Shown piece after piece: positions 33,601 through 36,289 of a stretch of 36,289 nucleotides of DNA. The position numbers and the translations under genes were made by a program. The DNA comes from Streptomyces lacrimifluminis (lineage in GTDB: Bacteria; Actinomycetota; Actinomycetes; Streptomycetales; Streptomycetaceae): contig NZ_BMMU01000046.1 of the NCBI RefSeq assembly GCF_014646095.1, forward strand, positions 1-36,289, written 5' to 3'. The notes below the pieces were generated by a model. It made no database searches and was not told the DNA's origin. It saw only the letters and a program-made list of their open reading frames with translations. How positions within the stretch are numbered: the first letter of the stretch is position 1; each line of letters begins with the position of its first letter.

Positions 33601-36289
33601 GGACGCCCTGCCGCTGACCACCAACGGCAAGCTCGACAAGCGTGCGCTGCCCGCTTCCGGCCAGGACGCCCTGGGTTCCGCGGGCCACGTCGCCCCGCGC
33701 ACGGTCGTGGAGGAGCGGATCGCCGCTGTGTGGGCGGACGTCCTGGGGCTGGAACGCGTCGGTGTCGAGGACGGCTTCTTCGACTTGGGCGGGCATTCCA
33801 TCCGTGCAGTCGCCTTGGTGGGCCGGCTGCGGGCCATCGGCTACGACCTCGCCGTGCGCGATGTGTTCGAGTACCGCACCGTCGCGCGGATCGCCGAGCT
33901 GGTCACCGGGCGTCCGGCGCCGGCCGACGCGGACCGCACGGTCGAGCCGTTCGCGTCGATCACGGCCGAGGACGCGGCTCGGCTGCCCGAGGGGGTGGTC
34001 GACGCGTATCCGCTGTCACAGGTACAGCTCGGCATGGTCGTCGAAATGCTGACCGACGACGGAAAGCACCCCTACCACAACGCGACGGCGTTCCGGATCC
34101 GCGACGGCCGGCCGTTCTCGGCCGAGGCGCTGCGCGTGGCCGCCGCGCTGATCACCGCCCGCCACGATGTGCTGCGCACCTCGTTCGACCTCACCGGGTA
34201 CTCCGTGCCGATGCAGCTGGTGCACGCGACGGCCGAGCTGCCCGTGGCCGTGCACGATGTCTCGCACCTGCCGGAAGACGAACTCCGAGCGGTACTTGGG
34301 GAGTTCGTCCGGCAGGAACGCACCGACCTGTTCGATCTGACCGCTCCGCCGCTGCTGCGTCTGACCGCACACGTGGCGGGCGACGGCAGCTGGTGGCTCA
34401 CCAACACCGAGTGCCACGCGATCCTGGACGGCTGGAGTCACCACTCGCTGCTGATGGAGGTGCTGGAGGAGTACGGCCGCATTCGCGACGGCGGGGAACC
34501 TGCCGGGCGGCCAAGCCCCGCCATCCGGTTCGCCGACTTCGTCGCCGCGGAGCTGAGCGCCCTCGGGTCGGAGGAGTCCCGCGCCTACTGGCAGTCGGTC
34601 GTCGACGCCAACGCGCGGCTCGTCGTCCCCGCCCCGTGGCGCGGCGACCCGGACGCCGCCGGTGTCCCCCACCGGGTGCCCGTGCCCTTCCATGACCTGG
34701 AGGACCGGCTGCGCGCACTCGCTGCGAGAGCGGGCGCCTCGCTCAAGAGCGTGCTGTTCGCGGCCCATCTCAAGGCGCTCAGCCTGCTCACCGAGGAGGA
34801 GCGTTTCTTCACCGGCCTGGTGTGCAACGCCCGGCCCGAGGTGCTCGGCGCCGACCGGGTCTACGGCATGCACCTGAACACGCTGCCCTTCGCGTACGAC
34901 CGCTCGGCGGCCACCTGGCAGGAGCTGGTCGCCGCCGTGTTCGCCCGCGAGGTGGACCTGTGGCCGCACCGGGCCTACCCGATGCCGGTCATCCAGCGCG
35001 AACTCGCCGACGGCGAGCGGCTGGTCGACATCCGGTTCAGCTACCACGACTTCGACCAGGTCGACCACGAGCAGGTCGACTACCTGGCCAGCATCGACGA
35101 CAGCCCCACGGAGTTCTCGCTCGGTGTGTCGGCCCGCATCGGCCACCTCGTCCTCACCGCTGCCCCACGGGCCCTGAGCCGGTCCGGCACGGACCGCCTG
35201 GCGGACATGCTGCGCCAGGTCATCGAGGCCATGGCCGCGGACCCGGAGGGCGACGCGCGGGCATCGTTCCTGCCGGAGGGTGAACGGCACCGGCAGCTGG
35301 TGGTGTGGAACGACACGGCGGACGAGGAACTGTCCGACGGGTCCTCTTCCGTGCTCCGGCGCTTCGAGGACCAGGCCGCCCGCACCCCGGGTGCGGTCGC
35401 CGTCGAGCACTCCGGCGCCACCGTTTCCTACGGCGAGCTCGACGCCCGCGCCAACCGGCTGGCCCACCACCTGCGCGGCCTCGGCGTGACGACGGAGTCC
35501 CGCGTCCTGGTCCGGCTCGACCGCGGGCCCGACCTGCTCACCGCACTGCTCGCGGTGTGGAAGGCCGGCGGCGCGTACGTACCGGTCGACCCGTCCCACC
35601 CGGCAGCGCGCGTGACCGCCATGCGCGAGGCCGCCGCGGCCGTGCTGACACTCACCGAGCTTCCGGACGCCGACGTCCTGGCCGCACTGCCGGTGTCGGC
35701 GCCGGTGCGTACGGACGATCCGGACGGGCTGGCGTATGTGGTGTTCACGTCGGGTTCGACGGGTGTTCCCAAGGGGGTGGAGGTTGCGCACCGGGGTCTG
35801 GCGAATCATGTGGCGTGGGCGGCACGGGAGTTGGCGTCCCGGGGTACGGGCGGTGCCCCGCTCTTCTCCTCGGTCGCCTTCGACCTGGTCGTCCCCAACC
35901 TGTGGGCGCCCCTGACCGTGGGCCAGGCCGTCCACACGGTCGGACAGGATGTCGACCTGGCCGACCTGGGGCAGCACCTCGTCGCCTCGGCCCCCTACAG
36001 CTTCGTCAAGCTCACCCCCGGGCACCTGGACGTCCTGGCCCGGCAGCTCACGGCCGAGCAGGCGGCCTCCCTCGCCCCGGTGCTGGTCGTGGCGGGCGAG
36101 GCGTTCACCCGGGCCACGCTGGAGCGCTGGCGCGCACTCGCCCCCGGCACGGAACTGATCAACGAGTACGGCCCGACGGAGGCGTCGGTCGGCTCCACCG
36201 TCTTCCCCGTTCCCCCGGACGCCGACGCGGACGTCGTCCCGATCGGTCGGCCGTTGCCGAACATGCGGGTGTATGTGCTGGACGCGGCG
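30695..36289 (+). CDS. NRPS 2, C-A-T-C-A..., runs off the window
   Basis: The gene is open for 1865 codons and cut by the right edge. A basic helical N-terminus (about 1-45, 'ELLRRRLAGHRG') precedes C3, with His176-His177-x3-Asp181 ('FHHIACDAW'). A3 has 'YTSGSTGRPK' near 640 and 'FDFSVWE' near 686. T3 has Ser1035 in 'LGGHSIRA'. C4 has 'ECHAILDGWS' near 1239-1248, so the first His of HHxxxDG is Cys1240. A4 has 'FTSGSTGVPK' near 1684 and 'FDLVVPNLW' near 1730. A3 reads D-F-W-N-V-G-M-V-H-K, the established Thr code. A4 reads D-L-P-K-V-A-E-V-G, the same as A2 of NRPS 1. So the peptide contains X-Thr-X with one pocket type used twice. Release must be encoded beyond the window. The start is ATG 30695, overlapping the NRPS 1 stop. 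Confidence 0.93.
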   Translation, partial: MSNGEMERPVDSGTDTDALRAELLRRRLAGHRGAAARRTGIPRADRDAPLPLSHGQEQMWFLSRLEPDSSEYLVPLVLRLRGDLDAEALQRAWQGVLERHEILRTRYVLEGDEPVQVVDAPGPLPLERSAAADDDAVRVLVEADLARTFDLGRDWPVRGRLIRVTPDEHVLTVVFHHIACDAWSAELFGQELGDLYSGATPAPLALQYADFAAWQRSTTTSEVISRHLGYWTGKLADLAPLDLPADRPRPAVRDGAGDAVPFEVPEKLAGRLRELAAAHDSTLFMLFLAAFQTLLARYTGRSDIPVGTVVTGRGRPELRQVIGYGINSLVLRGDLSGDPAFTELLARTRTTVLDAYDHQDVAFAQIVEAIAPERDLSRTPLFQVAFTMHGDRSATFELPGVEVSPFEGSGRNAKFDLDLQLREGADGSLGGHLEYATALFDRTTVERLRGHLLRLLAGIAADPRAPLSALEIIGDAERALLTAPPQQPRPVTRRAHELFAEQVARTPDRVALSFDGTDLTYAELNARANRIAHALIARGTGPETLVGLSLERGVDLIPALLGILKSGAAYLPLDPANPADRLSYIVRDAQAPVVVTTRAHAELFDGELLLLDADAELIAAQPDTDPAVAGSPENLIYTIYTSGSTGRPKGVALTHANVVRLMDRGHEHFAFDAADVWTLFHSYAFDFSVWEMWGALLYGGRLIVVPDSVSRSPEEFLALLVRERVTFLNQTPTAFRALADTDADLALRAVVFGGEKLEVSELRPWADRFGLDRIALVNMYGITETTVHTTYRRLTERDLDPRAGSPLGHPLDDLRVVLLDEDGRLVPLGVPGEICVGGAGVARGYLNQPRLTAQRFVPDPFGPPGARLYRSGDLARRSADGGLEFLGRVDDQVKIRGFRIELGEIETALAAHPEVRDAVVLAREDTPGDKRLVAYVTPADGAAPDPGALRSHLRGRLPEYMVPAAFVALDALPLTTNGKLDKRALPASGQDALGSAGHVAPRTVVEERIAAVWADVLGLERVGVEDGFFDLGGHSIRAVALVGRLRAIGYDLAVRDVFEYRTVARIAELVTGRPAPADADRTVEPFASITAEDAARLPEGVVDAYPLSQVQLGMVVEMLTDDGKHPYHNATAFRIRDGRPFSAEALRVAAALITARHDVLRTSFDLTGYSVPMQLVHATAELPVAVHDVSHLPEDELRAVLGEFVRQERTDLFDLTAPPLLRLTAHVAGDGSWWLTNTECHAILDGWSHHSLLMEVLEEYGRIRDGGEPAGRPSPAIRFADFVAAELSALGSEESRAYWQSVVDANARLVVPAPWRGDPDAAGVPHRVPVPFHDLEDRLRALAARAGASLKSVLFAAHLKALSLLTEEERFFTGLVCNARPEVLGADRVYGMHLNTLPFAYDRSAATWQELVAAVFAREVDLWPHRAYPMPVIQRELADGERLVDIRFSYHDFDQVDHEQVDYLASIDDSPTEFSLGVSARIGHLVLTAAPRALSRSGTDRLADMLRQVIEAMAADPEGDARASFLPEGERHRQLVVWNDTADEELSDGSSSVLRRFEDQAARTPGAVAVEHSGATVSYGELDARANRLAHHLRGLGVTTESRVLVRLDRGPDLLTALLAVWKAGGAYVPVDPSHPAARVTAMREAAAAVLTLTELPDADVLAALPVSAPVRTDDPDGLAYVVFTSGSTGVPKGVEVAHRGLANHVAWAARELASRGTGGAPLFSSVAFDLVVPNLWAPLTVGQAVHTVGQDVDLADLGQHLVASAPYSFVKLTPGHLDVLARQLTAEQAASLAPVLVVAGEAFTRATLERWRALAPGTELINEYGPTEASVGSTVFPVPPDADADVVPIGRPLPNMRVYVLDAA

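Noticed and set aside
25650..36289. Epimerisation, methylation or thioesterase domains in the NRPS
   Set aside because: I searched the domain junctions by eye and found only A, T and C motifs. Any such domains would lie beyond the right edge.

Overview
The window is high-GC actinobacterial DNA in Streptomyces style: almost every gene has G or C at third codon positions, GTG and ATGA/GTGA overlapping starts are common, and there is an IS remnant. It holds one end of a large biosynthetic gene cluster, all on the plus strand. The right edge cuts through an NRPS gene. I see no tRNA, rRNA or CRISPR.

Layout. (1) About 38-779 is a frameshifted IS5-type transposase remnant, followed by a promoter-like intergenic region. 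(2) 1036-2363 is a control block: a 51-residue ORF with a signal-peptide-like start and its own terminator, then a two-HTH regulator (TrmB-like N-terminus, LuxR-type C-terminus). (3) 2453-15245 is a tightly packed set of about 15 genes for a dissociated type II acyl-chain synthase. It encodes two ACPs, three ketosynthases with a Cys-His-His centre, three KS-like/chain-length-factor-like proteins lacking the Cys, a FabG-like ketoreductase, two hotdog dehydratase-type proteins (one without the catalytic His), a FabL-like enoyl reductase, a double-hotdog protein, an alpha/beta hydrolase and a DsbA/HCCA-isomerase-like protein. (4) 15381-24213 is a lipid-activation and tailoring set: a fatty-acyl-AMP ligase fused to an acyl-CoA dehydrogenase, a second dehydrogenase, a third ACP, an SbnA-like PLP enzyme, a free-standing condensation domain and an FkbM methyltransferase. 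(5) From 24291 to the end come an SbnB-like dehydrogenase, an MbtH protein, an A-T-C-A-T NRPS and a C-A-T-C-A... NRPS that continues past the edge.

How they probably work together (inference). The type II set builds a reduced or partly unsaturated acyl chain. The ligase-dehydrogenase pair loads it on the third ACP and may introduce double bonds. The free-standing C domain passes it to the first NRPS module, which has no C domain of its own. SbnA and SbnB supply L-2,3-diaminopropionate. The four visible A domains read as: unassigned (Gln/Glu-like at best), Asn/Asp-like pocket X, Thr, and the same pocket X again. The product would be an acylated, probably Dap-containing lipopeptide. I cannot name it.

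Regulation. A repeated element built on GTATAG/CATATAG with 11-bp spacing occurs in front of each of the three large transcription units (2355-2379, 15274-15306, 24205-24228). In two cases it overlaps the stop codon of the preceding gene. It is a good candidate operator for the cluster's own regulator.
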